DNA of 64,000 nt from Pseudomonas parafulva (GTDB lineage Bacteria > Pseudomonadota > Gammaproteobacteria > Pseudomonadales > Pseudomonadaceae), in assembly GCF_000800255.1 (NCBI RefSeq), contig NZ_CP009747.1:2914001-2978000 (forward strand), read 5' to 3'. Below the pieces are notes generated by a model. The model saw nothing but the letters and a program-made list of their open reading frames with translations. It ran no database searches and was not told the origin of the DNA. The translations under genes and the position numbers were made by a program. Of the stretch, positions 25,652 to 34,600 are shown piece by piece (the first letter of the stretch is position 1; every line of letters begins with the position of its first letter).

Positions 25652-26471
25652 AGCGTGTGAACTCCAGTGAGAAACCCTGTTTGCGTGGAATGCCACCGGC
25701 CAGCAGGTTGCTCTGGTCTTCGTCGATGCTGGTCAGGCACCAGTTGCCGAGCACCTCGCCGTAACCGGTGGTCAGGCTCAACGGCAGCAACTGCCGACCG
25801 ATGCTGCGCAGGGTCTGCAACTGGCCCAGGCCACCTTTGAAGGAGGGAAAAATCGCCCCCCGAATGCTGATGGTTTCCTCGCCTTGGGCGACGGCCTGCT
25901 GGGCGCTGTCACGACTCAAACGCTCCTGCGCAGCCCAGCGGAAACGGGTCTGCCGGCGCAGTTGGTCGAACGCGGCGGTGTCGAGGTTGAAGTAGTAAGG
26001 CGCTGCATTGGGCTTGAGTGGCTGCAGCACCAATAGATGAGGAAAGGGTTTGACCGCCTCGGCGGCCGGGGTGGTAAGCGGCGCGAAACCGAACGCGGCC
26101 AGTACCCCGCGGCCGACGGCGCGAACGTCGCCGACCACTTTGCGGATCGCCGCCCCCGCCTTGCCCAAGTGCTCTGAGAAGGTGTCGATGCGTGCCTGGA
26201 CCTTGCGCACCTCATCGACCGTCTTGTCATAGCGGGCGATCACTTTGTTCACTCGCCCCTGCGCCGAGTCGAGGGCGCGCATCGTGCGCTGCAGGCGCTT
26301 GCCAATAGCCGGCCCAACCCAAGGCAAGGCTTCGAGTTCGCTTGCCGCCTGCTTGACGTGGTCCACCGCCTGATCCATCGGATCGAGCATGGCACCGGCA
26401 CGCTGGCGACCCTCCTCGCCCGCCTTGACCAGGGCGTGCAGTGCACCTTGCAACTGCTCCAGGTAGGTCAT
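25626..26471 (-). CDS. gpU-like tail protein with long helical N-terminal extension
   Basis: The 281-residue protein has two parts. Residues from about 150 resemble P2 gpU, a tail terminus/baseplate protein: FDQLRRQTRFRWAAQERL, ETISIRGAIFPSFKGG and the end GFSLEFTRYGED. The first 130 residues are predicted strongly helical and heptad-like (ELEALPWVGPAIGKRLQRTM, RVNKVIARYDKTVDEVRKV), and P2 gpU (about 160 residues) has no such region. GGGAG precedes ATG 26471. The extension looks like a piece of tape measure moved onto gpU, but that is inference. Confidence 0.82.
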   Translation of the reverse strand: MTYLEQLQGALHALVKAGEEGRQRAGAMLDPMDQAVDHVKQAASELEALPWVGPAIGKRLQRTMRALDSAQGRVNKVIARYDKTVDEVRKVQARIDTFSEHLGKAGAAIRKVVGDVRAVGRGVLAAFGFAPLTTPAAEAVKPFPHLLVLQPLKPNAAPYYFNLDTAAFDQLRRQTRFRWAAQERLSRDSAQQAVAQGEETISIRGAIFPSFKGGLGQLQTLRSIGRQLLPLSLTTGYGEVLGNWCLTSIDEDQSNLLAGGIPRKQGFSLEFTRYGEDLQNV

Positions 26472-26486
26472 GAATGTCGCTCCCGT

Positions 26487-28712
26487 TCAAAAGCCTCGCA
26501 GAGGATCCGCCAAGCGGGCCTCCTCGGCCCTTTGCCGTTTCTCCAGCACGCTGCGCACGGCCGCTTCCAGGTCCAGCGTCAACTGGTCGTGGTCAACGGC
26601 CGGGCCTTGCACCGTGATGGGGATGTGGGTGGTGAAATTGAGTGGCTGACTGACCACAGCCTGCGCAGTCGCGTTGACGGCGACGGGCGGCGGCGAAACG
26701 TCTTCGGGCAGCCTGCTGCTGGTTGCGGGCACGGTGACCTGCGCCGCCGGTCGTTGCAGACTCACCGACAGCGGGAAGCGAATCGGTACTGGCGCGATGC
26801 CTGGCATCATCGACATGCCGGGCAGGGTCGGTGGCCATGTCGGGTTGCCCACTGCGCTGGAAGACGATTCGGCAGGTCGCTGATCGCGCGTGGGATTCGG
26901 CGCCTGGCGAGGCGCGTGGGAAGACGGCTTGTCGACGACACGTCCCAGCGAAACGACAGGTTTTACTCGGACCGGCGTTGGCTCTGACGACACGCCGGCT
27001 TTGACCATTCCACCCTTTGCTGCCGCCTCAGAGGCCTGCGCCTCAATCTTCGGTAGCCCCACCGTAGAAGCCGGCCTTGACGGTTTCTGACGGGGTTGGA
27101 CGGGCCGGGACTTGGTGCCTGCCGCCGCGTGACCGGGAATCTGAATGTCGAGTGGTGGCAAGGGTGCGATGCCCGGTACGAGCGAAGGGCTGGGGATCCT
27201 GGGCGGCCAGAGCGGTCTGTCAGGCGTGACGATCGACTGGGCGCGCTGTTCGGTGGTGCTGGCGATCACGGGTTCAGGACCCTCGGTCACACGCACAGAG
27301 CCGTCCTGCGGTTGTAGCGAAATCGCTTGTGGCGGTGACGCCGCTGGCTCGTCAGCGCCTTTTGCAGCTTCTGCCTCGGATGAAAAGAACGTCGCGCCAA
27401 TGTAGCCACCGATGGCCGAACCGAGTTGGTCGCCTAGAAAATTACCAATCATGACGCCCATCGGTGCGGCTTGAGGCAAGCCCATCCCGGTGAGCGCCGC
27501 CCCTGCTCCGGCGCCCAACAACACACCGCCCACTGCACCACCATAACCGGCACCGCGCTCCTCGGCCGTTTTGGCAGTCGCGGCGGTGTACGCCCACTTG
27601 GCAGCCCCTTCAACGGCCAGCCAGGTCACAGGATTGTAAGCCAGCCCCTTGCTCAGTGCGGAAGTGAGTGAGGGCAGCGGCCCACGCCAGAGACGTTGCT
27701 TGGCCGACTCCCAGAGCGCTGCGCCGCTGGCGACAACGCCAGTCGTGGCGACCGCATCCTTGATGGTGTGCATCATCTTCGAGTACGGATCGACCTGCGG
27801 CGGGGCGGCCTCGACCTGTGGCGAAGAATCGGTGTTGCTTGCTCCCACGGCGGGCGTAGCCATCAGTGCTTTGCCGAGGACCGGCCCTGCTTTATCGGCG
27901 GCCATGCTGAATCCGATGCCACCCACCTCCGACGCCACCTTGCCAGCAGCCCCTTTGAACAGGAACGCGCCTGCAGTCTTGCCCAGCAGCCCTGCCAATG
28001 GCGCTCCGAACGCGCTCGCATAGCCGGCAACCTGTTGCTCGGGCGTCTTGGCATTAAAGGCGGTGAAAGTCCCCCTCAACGCGATGTCCAGCGCCGTGCC
28101 GGATCGTGCACCCCTGGCTTCCTCAAGCGCCCTGTGTACACGGGAGGGCTCGACTGCGGCGACCGGTGACCTCGAAACCGTCTCGCCCCCAGCCGTCCGG
28201 GGTGACTGCGCAACTGCAACTGCGGATTTCACCGGACGCGGTGCGCTTCGTTTGGCCCGCTTAGCCCTGCTTCGCGATCTGGAGGGCCGGACTCTTGGCT
28301 CAGGTTCAGCGGTAACCACGGTCGGCGCAAGAACAACGGCGCCCTTTGGCACCGCCCCCTCGACGCCTGAATTGACGTTAGCAACCGAGGCAGTCGGGCT
28401 GCCCATTCCAGGGACACTGGGCTGCGATTTGCCGTCCGGGAAGGACGCAGCAGCATAAGGTGCACCAAGGCCGGCAAACGCCGGCCTGTAGCCCCCCTGC
28501 GCAGCGGTTGATGCGGGTCCAGACGCGTGGGTGTCCCCCATCGCGCTCCAAGGGGGATGCCACTGCCCCGCAACCGGGGATGCCTGCACAGGCGCATAAT
28601 CGTAAGACGCCCAGTGATCAGCAAACCTGGCGCGGTAGGCCTCGAACGCATTCGGGGAGGCCGAACGGGATGCGTAGGCCTCCCCCAGAACAATCTCTGG
28701 TTGTTTCGCCAT
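26487..28712 (-). CDS. Probable tape measure protein, Pro/Ala-rich
   Basis: The 741-residue protein is in the tape-measure slot, after tube and gpE and before gpU, and its C terminus (VDHDQLTLDLEAAVRSVLEKR) looks like that of phage tape measures. The body is unusual: residues 1-200 and 480-690 are Pro/Ser/Ala-rich and low in helix, with two related blocks (PLWPPRIPSPSLVPGIAPLP and PTWPPTLPGMSMMPGIAPVP). A Gly-rich hydrophobic stretch with small-residue zippers (GAVGGVLLGAGAGAALTGMG, about 390-450) could cross the target membrane. AGAGGA precedes ATG 28712. Typical tape measures are almost all helix, so the length rule relating residues to tail length may not apply simply here. Confidence 0.75.
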   Translation of the reverse strand: MAKQPEIVLGEAYASRSASPNAFEAYRARFADHWASYDYAPVQASPVAGQWHPPWSAMGDTHASGPASTAAQGGYRPAFAGLGAPYAAASFPDGKSQPSVPGMGSPTASVANVNSGVEGAVPKGAVVLAPTVVTAEPEPRVRPSRSRSRAKRAKRSAPRPVKSAVAVAQSPRTAGGETVSRSPVAAVEPSRVHRALEEARGARSGTALDIALRGTFTAFNAKTPEQQVAGYASAFGAPLAGLLGKTAGAFLFKGAAGKVASEVGGIGFSMAADKAGPVLGKALMATPAVGASNTDSSPQVEAAPPQVDPYSKMMHTIKDAVATTGVVASGAALWESAKQRLWRGPLPSLTSALSKGLAYNPVTWLAVEGAAKWAYTAATAKTAEERGAGYGGAVGGVLLGAGAGAALTGMGLPQAAPMGVMIGNFLGDQLGSAIGGYIGATFFSSEAEAAKGADEPAASPPQAISLQPQDGSVRVTEGPEPVIASTTEQRAQSIVTPDRPLWPPRIPSPSLVPGIAPLPPLDIQIPGHAAAGTKSRPVQPRQKPSRPASTVGLPKIEAQASEAAAKGGMVKAGVSSEPTPVRVKPVVSLGRVVDKPSSHAPRQAPNPTRDQRPAESSSSAVGNPTWPPTLPGMSMMPGIAPVPIRFPLSVSLQRPAAQVTVPATSSRLPEDVSPPPVAVNATAQAVVSQPLNFTTHIPITVQGPAVDHDQLTLDLEAAVRSVLEKRQRAEEARLADPLRGF

Positions 28713-28724
28713 GCAGTATTCCTC

Positions 28725-29139
28725 TCAATCCGACAGCCACCAGGCCATGTCGCTGAACGACATGGCCATGATTTCGCTTGCGGAAAAGTTCAGCTCCTTG
28801 GCCAGCCGCCTGGCGGCGGCCTTCTGCCGGGCAGGGTCAAACCGCGTCGTCCTGCACCAAGCGAAAGTACCCGGCCTGCAAGCGGCCGTAGTCCTTCAGC
28901 GTCAGGCCTTCGAGGTCCTTGATGCCGACTTCGGCCAACGACGCGAACAGGTTCAGTTCGCGCTGCTCGTCATCCTTGGCACCGCCAGCCTGGGCGTTGC
29001 GCATGTCACGCACCGTCGGGGCGCGCAGCGACAGGCTGTCGACCTGCACGCCGTTGGCCTCGCTGGGACGCGACAGGCGCACGGTGACGCGCTCGGCGGT
29101 CAGGTGCAGCCAGGACGGCTGCGTAGTCTGCTCAGTCAT
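28725..29139 (-). CDS. Tail assembly chaperone gpE plus frameshifted gpE' extension
   Basis: The 0-frame product (29139 to stop at 28837) is 100 residues, starting MTEQTTQPSWLHLTAERVTV and ending LVQDDAV. It fits the gpE/tail assembly chaperone family that coats the tape measure. A second open frame, +1 (equivalently -2) relative to the first, continues from the gpE stop to 28725 without any start codon of its own and encodes 37 residues beginning DPARQKAAARRLAKELNFSA and ending DMAWWLSD, a gpE'-type tail. It stops just before the tape measure start. Tail chaperones of P2, lambda and Mu use programmed frameshifts to make such a fusion, so one is expected here. GTG/ATG initiation for the second frame is not available. 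Confidence 0.85.
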
Positions 29140-29149
29140 GCGGCGCTCC

Positions 29150-29659
29150 TTACAGGCCCAGCGCAGCACGCTGCGCCGCCAGTTGATCGACGCCGTCGAT
29201 GACCCGCTTCATGCCCAGGGCATCGATTTCGTAGACCAGGCGACCGTCGACCTCCAGCTTGTAGTAGGTCAGCGCGACGCTGTGCTTGATCTCGGCCTTG
29301 TCGCCGGACTTCCAGTCGCCCATGTCGATTTCCTTGAGCGAACCGCGCAGGGTGACGATGACCGGGTTGATCTGGCCCTTCAGGCCCTTGAAGGCACCGC
29401 GGAAGGTGCCGTTGAAAGCGGTGCCGTCGGCCAGGCCGAAGAACTTCAGCGACTCGCGGCGCACGCCGGTGGTGGTGAAGGCCGCCTCTTGCTTTTCCAT
29501 GCCCTGGTCCATGTGGACCGGCATGTCCATGCCACCGGGACGGTGCTCTTCCATCTTCAGGGTGAGCTTGGGCAGGGTCAGGCTGGGGACATCGCCCTGG
29601 AAGCTCACACCGTCGACGAACAGGTTCAGGTTGGCCAGGGTTTCGGGAATCATTGCCAT
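29150..29659 (-). CDS. Tail tube protein FII
   Basis: The 169-residue protein matches the P2 FII tube family: MAMIPETLANLNLFVDGVSF at the start, KMEEHRPGGMDMPVHMDQGM with the characteristic Met-rich loop, and DALGMKRVIDGVDQLAAQR at the end. It polymerises as hexameric rings inside the sheath to form the channel punched through the target envelope. It follows the sheath gene by 13 bases and precedes gpE by 10, so the three are one unit. Confidence 0.96.
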   Translation of the reverse strand: MAMIPETLANLNLFVDGVSFQGDVPSLTLPKLTLKMEEHRPGGMDMPVHMDQGMEKQEAAFTTTGVRRESLKFFGLADGTAFNGTFRGAFKGLKGQINPVIVTLRGSLKEIDMGDWKSGDKAEIKHSVALTYYKLEVDGRLVYEIDALGMKRVIDGVDQLAAQRAALGL

Positions 29660-29672
29660 GTAGATGCGCTCC

Positions 29673-30839
29673 TTAAGCGGCGGTATCGAGGACTTCGGTC
29701 AGCCACTGGTTGGTGACTTCGACGCGGAAATTGGGGTTTTCGGCAGGCGGGACGTCGGTGAAGCGGATGTTCCAGTACACCTTGCCCTGCTCCAGCTGGC
29801 CGGCGGTGTTCAGCTCCGGGTCGGCGAAGACCTCGAAGTTGATGATCGCGCCCTGGTTCTTCAGGTCGCGCATGAAGGCCTGCAGGCCCTCGGTGACGTC
29901 CTTGACGTAGGTGGCGGTGATGGAGCGGTCGACGGCCCATTTGTGGCCGTAGAGGATCGCGTCCATGACGATGTCCAGGGTGCGCACGCGGGTGACGAAG
30001 GCCCACTTCGGATCACTGGACAGGGTGCGGTTGCCCCACAGACGGAAGCCGTCGTCGCGGATGATGGTGGCGATGTTGGCGTTGTTCAGCAGGTTGGCGC
30101 GGCAGCTGTCATCGCCATCGAGGAACTCCACCGGACGGGTGGTGCCGGTGATGCCCACCAGCTCCTTGTTCGACGGCGAGGCCCAGAAGCCGTACTCGCG
30201 GTCGGTCCAGGCGAACAGGCCCGCGACCCACGCCGAGCTCGGCGCATCGACCGTGGCTTCGGCAGCGGTGTCGAAGTAGCGCACGCCTGGGTCGACCAGG
30301 AAGGCACGCTTGGCACCGAAGTTCTTGGCGTAAGCCACGGCCGCTTCATCGGTGGTCGCCGGACCGTCGATGATGGCGATGCCACGCAGCTTGTCGGCCA
30401 AGGCCACCAGCGCGGTACCGACCGCCTGGGTGGCGCTGTGCTTGGGGGCGACCAGCAAACGGGGCTGGGCGTTGAACCGGCTCTTGCCGTCGAGCAGGGC
30501 CTGCAGGCCAGTACGCTTGCCATCGGCCAGCACGCTGCCGATGACGGCGGCGGTCTGTTCGGCCGAGTCGTCGAGCTTGGCCACGCCACAGGCGACGATC
30601 ACCGCCTTGGCGCGGCTGTAGATGGCGCGGCAGGCCTTGGTGATCGCCGCATCGGCGCCGAAGGCGGCGACCGCTTCGCGTTCGCTGGTGATGAGCACCA
30701 GGTCGTTGGCCTTGGCCGAGACGCCGGCTCCTTCGGTGAAGGTGTCGACCAGGCCGATGATCGAGGACGACGGCAGGGCAATGTTGCGTGCGCCGGTGTC
30801 GACGTTGGTGACGGTGACGCCGTGGAAGAATCCACTCAT
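29673..30839 (-). CDS. Tail sheath protein FI (contractile sheath)
   Basis: The 388-residue protein matches the P2 FI sheath family, with SGFFHGVTVTNVDTGARNI at the start, AYAKNFGAKRAFLVDPGV in the middle, and the conserved C-terminal assembly domain from DRSITATYVKDVTEGLQAFM to TDVPPAENPNFRVEVTNQWL. This gene shows that the particle is the contractile R type. GGAG lies 9 bases before ATG 30839. Two tandem terminator hairpins lie directly upstream, which separates it from the fibre genes and suggests a need for read-through or a separate promoter. Confidence 0.97.
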   Translation of the reverse strand: MSGFFHGVTVTNVDTGARNIALPSSSIIGLVDTFTEGAGVSAKANDLVLITSEREAVAAFGADAAITKACRAIYSRAKAVIVACGVAKLDDSAEQTAAVIGSVLADGKRTGLQALLDGKSRFNAQPRLLVAPKHSATQAVGTALVALADKLRGIAIIDGPATTDEAAVAYAKNFGAKRAFLVDPGVRYFDTAAEATVDAPSSAWVAGLFAWTDREYGFWASPSNKELVGITGTTRPVEFLDGDDSCRANLLNNANIATIIRDDGFRLWGNRTLSSDPKWAFVTRVRTLDIVMDAILYGHKWAVDRSITATYVKDVTEGLQAFMRDLKNQGAIINFEVFADPELNTAGQLEQGKVYWNIRFTDVPPAENPNFRVEVTNQWLTEVLDTAA

Positions 30840-30856
30840 AGAACTAATCTCCAGAT

Positions 30857-30880
30857 AAGAGAAAGCCCCGCATGCGGGGC
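30857..30880 (-). terminator. Second of two tandem terminators before the sheath gene
   Basis: GCCCCGC AT GCGGGGC (30865-30880) is a perfect palindromic stem, followed on the minus strand by TTTCTCTT. It lies 18-25 bases upstream of the sheath start. Confidence 0.65.
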
Positions 30881-30897
30881 CCTAGTGGTACAGCAGG

Positions 30898-30927
30898 AAA
30901 GAAAACGCCCCGGCAGTGCGGGGCGTT
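30898..30927 (-). terminator. First of two tandem terminators, after the fibre chaperone gene
   Basis: AACGCCCCG and CGGGGCGTT form a 9-bp perfect stem (30904-30912 with 30919-30927), followed on the minus strand by TTTTCTTT. It begins at the stop codon of the fibre chaperone gene. Confidence 0.85.
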
Positions 30928-31658
30928 CATTCGGTTTGCGAGGCCAGCCAGGCGACCAGCGCTTGATCATTGGGGCTGTTTGGCCATTCGTCGTCAGCCG
31001 GAACGCTGACGTTGATGTCCAGACGCCCTAGTTTTACGCGATAGACTTTCCACGCTTTGAGCGCGTCGGTTTCGCTGTCGGTGGCCATACCCAGATCCAC
31101 GGCATCCTGCAGCGTGTTGATGCGTGAAGTGGCGTACTGGCTGGCCAGCGATTGCTTGAGGTAGGCACTGCGTCGAGCCGCCTCGGCCATAGCGGCCTCA
31201 TCCGGCACCCACTGCTCGCCCTCCCAGGTGTCGAACGCCGTTGTCGGCGCCTGCAGGGTGTAGCCCTGGGGCAGATCGCCCAAGGCCTGCCATTGTTGGG
31301 GCTCACCGGTGCCGGTGCTGTACACCGTGACGCCGCGATGGTCAGCGACGCGCTCCCAGCCGGTGCCGTCGCGATTGATCAGGGCAGCGAAGCCCGCTTC
31401 GAACACTGGCGCCTCGAGTCGGTAGCTGCAGGCCGGTAGTACCCAGACGCCCGGCTCCAGCGGACTGGGGTCCGCCTCGCCGAGGCCGACGTACTCGCCG
31501 GTATCACGGTGCACATTGCAGACCTTGGGGGCTTCGACACCCGCCAACTGCCACCAGGGCAAAGTCTTGGCAGAGCCGGACGAATCCGATGGCGCCGCCA
31601 GCTCGTAGTGCTCCTGCGGTGCCTGCGGCGCCTGCTGGCCGCTTACTTCGTCACTCAT
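30927..31658 (-). CDS. Tail fibre assembly chaperone
   Basis: The 243-residue protein follows the fibre gene by 8 bases and fits the Caudovirales tail-fibre-assembly type: N-terminal Pro/Gln-rich part, then VCNVHRDTGEYVGLGEADPSPLEPG and a C-terminal helical AYLKQSLASQYATSRINTLQD ALKAWKVYRVKL segment typical of the family. Such chaperones are specific to the fibre tip and evolve with it. GAGGTGAT precedes ATG 31658. The two tandem terminators begin at its stop codon. Confidence 0.85.
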   Translation of the reverse strand: MSDEVSGQQAPQAPQEHYELAAPSDSSGSAKTLPWWQLAGVEAPKVCNVHRDTGEYVGLGEADPSPLEPGVWVLPACSYRLEAPVFEAGFAALINRDGTGWERVADHRGVTVYSTGTGEPQQWQALGDLPQGYTLQAPTTAFDTWEGEQWVPDEAAMAEAARRSAYLKQSLASQYATSRINTLQDAVDLGMATDSETDALKAWKVYRVKLGRLDINVSVPADDEWPNSPNDQALVAWLASQTE

Positions 31659-31666
31659 ACATCACC

Positions 31667-34600
31667 TCAATACTTGATACAGGCCAGGTAGGCCCGGTTA
31701 GCCATGCGCGTCTCATTGCCACCGGTGCTGCTGATGCTCAGGGTGTGTGCATGCGCACCACTGACTGAGGACGTCATCGTTTGAATGCCGTCACTTAGCT
31801 GATCACCCAACACAGCGTTCCCACCCTCCTCCACGAAGCCCGATCCGATCCGCTCACGGATGAACTGCGTGGTGTGCTGGTGCGCACCGGCGCTGTTGGT
31901 GGTGCCCGTGTGGGTATGCGCCTGGTTCTGCCCCGCCTGGGTCGAGAACAATGCCCGTCCCGCATCGGCCGCGTTGAGGCCATCGGTCCACGCGCGATCG
32001 ATCAGTTCCCGGTCGTCCGGCACATTGAAGGTGGTCGAGCCGTCGCCGGCGCCGAAGCTGGTCCCGATCACCGCGAACAGGTCGGCATAGGCGGTGCGCG
32101 AGTAGGCTGCTCCGTTACGCTTGAGCCAGCCCGCAGGCGGCGCGCTGCGCGCAAAAAATGCGACCTGGCCGGGCGGCGCCGCTGTCGCGATGGCCGCAGC
32201 ATCTGCCGCTTTCATCGCGTCGACCGTTGGCGTCTCGGCCAACTTCCCCCGACTGGACACAAACCAGCCGGTGCTGGTGTTGTTGACCATCTCGACATAC
32301 TCACCGCTTTGCAGCACCAGTGTGGTCAGTGCAACGCCGGCCGCGATGGTGCCGCTGGCGGTAGTGATCGAGAGCGTGCCGCCGCTTGGATTGCGAAACG
32401 CGTATGTCGTACCGGAGGGTGCATCGGCCGGCGCCGGCAGGGTGACGGTCAGGTTGTTCGCATTGGCCTGATACAGCCGCCCCGACTGCGCAGCGCTCAA
32501 GGTCATGCTGGAGCTGAGCCCCAGTACCGGTCCTGAGAAACTCCGCTTGGCCTGCTCGACATACTCAGTGTTGGCCACGCTCTTGGAGGCATCGTTGGCT
32601 TTCTGCGTCGGCACGCTCGGCTTGCCGCTGAACACCGGATCTTTCAGCGGAGCGTAGATGTCCTGGACGTACTCGACCGTGGCCGCTTCCTTGAGCTTGC
32701 CGCGGGCGCTCACGAACCACTCTGTTGCAGAAGACGTGAACTCTGCCCACTCATAGGCCCGTAGCGTCATCTTCGCGGCGGCGACCCCCTCTTCGACAAT
32801 CGCCCCTGCCGAGACAGCCATCGTTTGAGTGCTGACGCGAGGGTTGCGCAACGTCACGACGGAACCGTCTGGCACGCTCGCCGAGGACGGTAGCGTAGCC
32901 GTGAGGGCGTCGGCGTTGAACTGGAACAATGCGCCCAAGTGGGTCGAGGTGTTCAGCGTGATGTTGGCTGAAATACCAACGGCCGCCTGCGTACGGAAAC
33001 TGCGCGAGTTGTTGTTGATCGCACCGAGCACACCGTCCAGTGACGGGAGCTCTTTCCATGCACGCCAAGCCCCGGAAGACTTGGTGCGGTACATCAACTT
33101 GTCGACCGAAGCAGCCGCATAGATCTGCAGCGCCGCAGAGTTGCCGTTCCAAGGGCATTGCAGCAGGAAACCGTTGCTCTGAAACGGCAGGTTGGTCGTC
33201 TGGCTGGAGCTGACGAAGAAGAAGCCACTGGTGGCTTGTGCATTACAGTCGCCACACAACGGCGCGACTTGAGTGCCCAACCCGACGGCCGCCAGTGCAT
33301 CGGCCACGGTTTTTCCGATTTCGTCGAGGATGCCGCGTTGATTGACCACGTAGCTGCTACGCGAGGCCTGCAGTTCGAGCCATTCGCCCGGTTGCATGGT
33401 CATCGACGATGCGCCGCTGTTGCGCTCGAACAATTGGCTGATCGCAGTAGTGATGGTGACGACACCAGGGCTGACGTTGCGGATGACGAACGTGCCACCC
33501 GCCCCGGCCTCTTCTGCGCTGGGCAGCGTGATGGTCACCGGCGCCGTGACGTTGAAGGCATAACCAGTCTGCGTACCTTGGAGCGTGATGTTCGCTCCGA
33601 CCTGCATAACGTTGCCGGTATAGTTGCGCTTGTAGGTATTCACCGCCTGGAACAGCGCGGCCATGGTGGCCAACCTGTCGGTATTGTTACCGAGCGGCTG
33701 GGTGGGCGCCGTGGGCGTGCCGGTGAAGGCCGGGCTGTCTTTCCTGGCGAGCTCCACTGGATCGCGCCAGGTCCCGTCCTGATTGCTGGCACGCCCCAGG
33801 AACCGATCCGTGTAGGGGATGTTGCCGATCTCGAAGCCCTTGTTGCCAGCGAACACCATGCGCTGCACGAACGCGAAGTCGCCGTAGGGCGAGATGGCCG
33901 GCGGGTAGTAGTAGTTACCCGCCGGTAACTTCGCCACGTCTGCAACCGAGCCGGGCAAGCCTTTGCCAGGCTCCGTAGAGCCCAGCCCGAAGTAGGCCAA
34001 GATGGAGCGCGCGGCCGACATCGTCGCCAAACCATTGGAGACGTCTGTGGCAGCGAGCGTCGGCGCGGTGGGCGATCCGCTGAACGACGGCGAGTCGATC
34101 TGCGCCACTTCCTTCAACTTCCCGCGCCCTACCACGAACCACGCACTGCCGGACGAAGCCAGTTCCGCCCACTCGAAGGGTTTCAATGCAAGCGACCCGC
34201 TGGTGCTACCGCCGTCCACAATCGAGCCGGATGACGCCACCACGATGGTCTGCGTCGCGGTCGCCGATGGGTTGCGCAACATCACCGACGCCCCATTGCC
34301 TACGTCAGCCAGTGCCGGCAAGGTCAGGGTCAAGGCACCGGAATTGAACTGTACGGCGTTGCCCATCTGCGCCGCGGTCAACGTGGTGTTGGTGCTCAGT
34401 CCGATCACGGCCGTCTTGAATTGTCGAGACGAAGCCGCGATAGCAGTTGCCAGAGCGCTCATGTTGGCGACTTGCAGACCCGTGCTACTCGCCGAGGGCG
34501 TGGGCGCTTCCGGTGCGCCGGTGAACTTGGGCGACAGCAGCGGGGCCTTCTTCGCCAACTCGTTGACCATGCTCGTGGCAAAGTTCGGGTCGTTGCCAAT

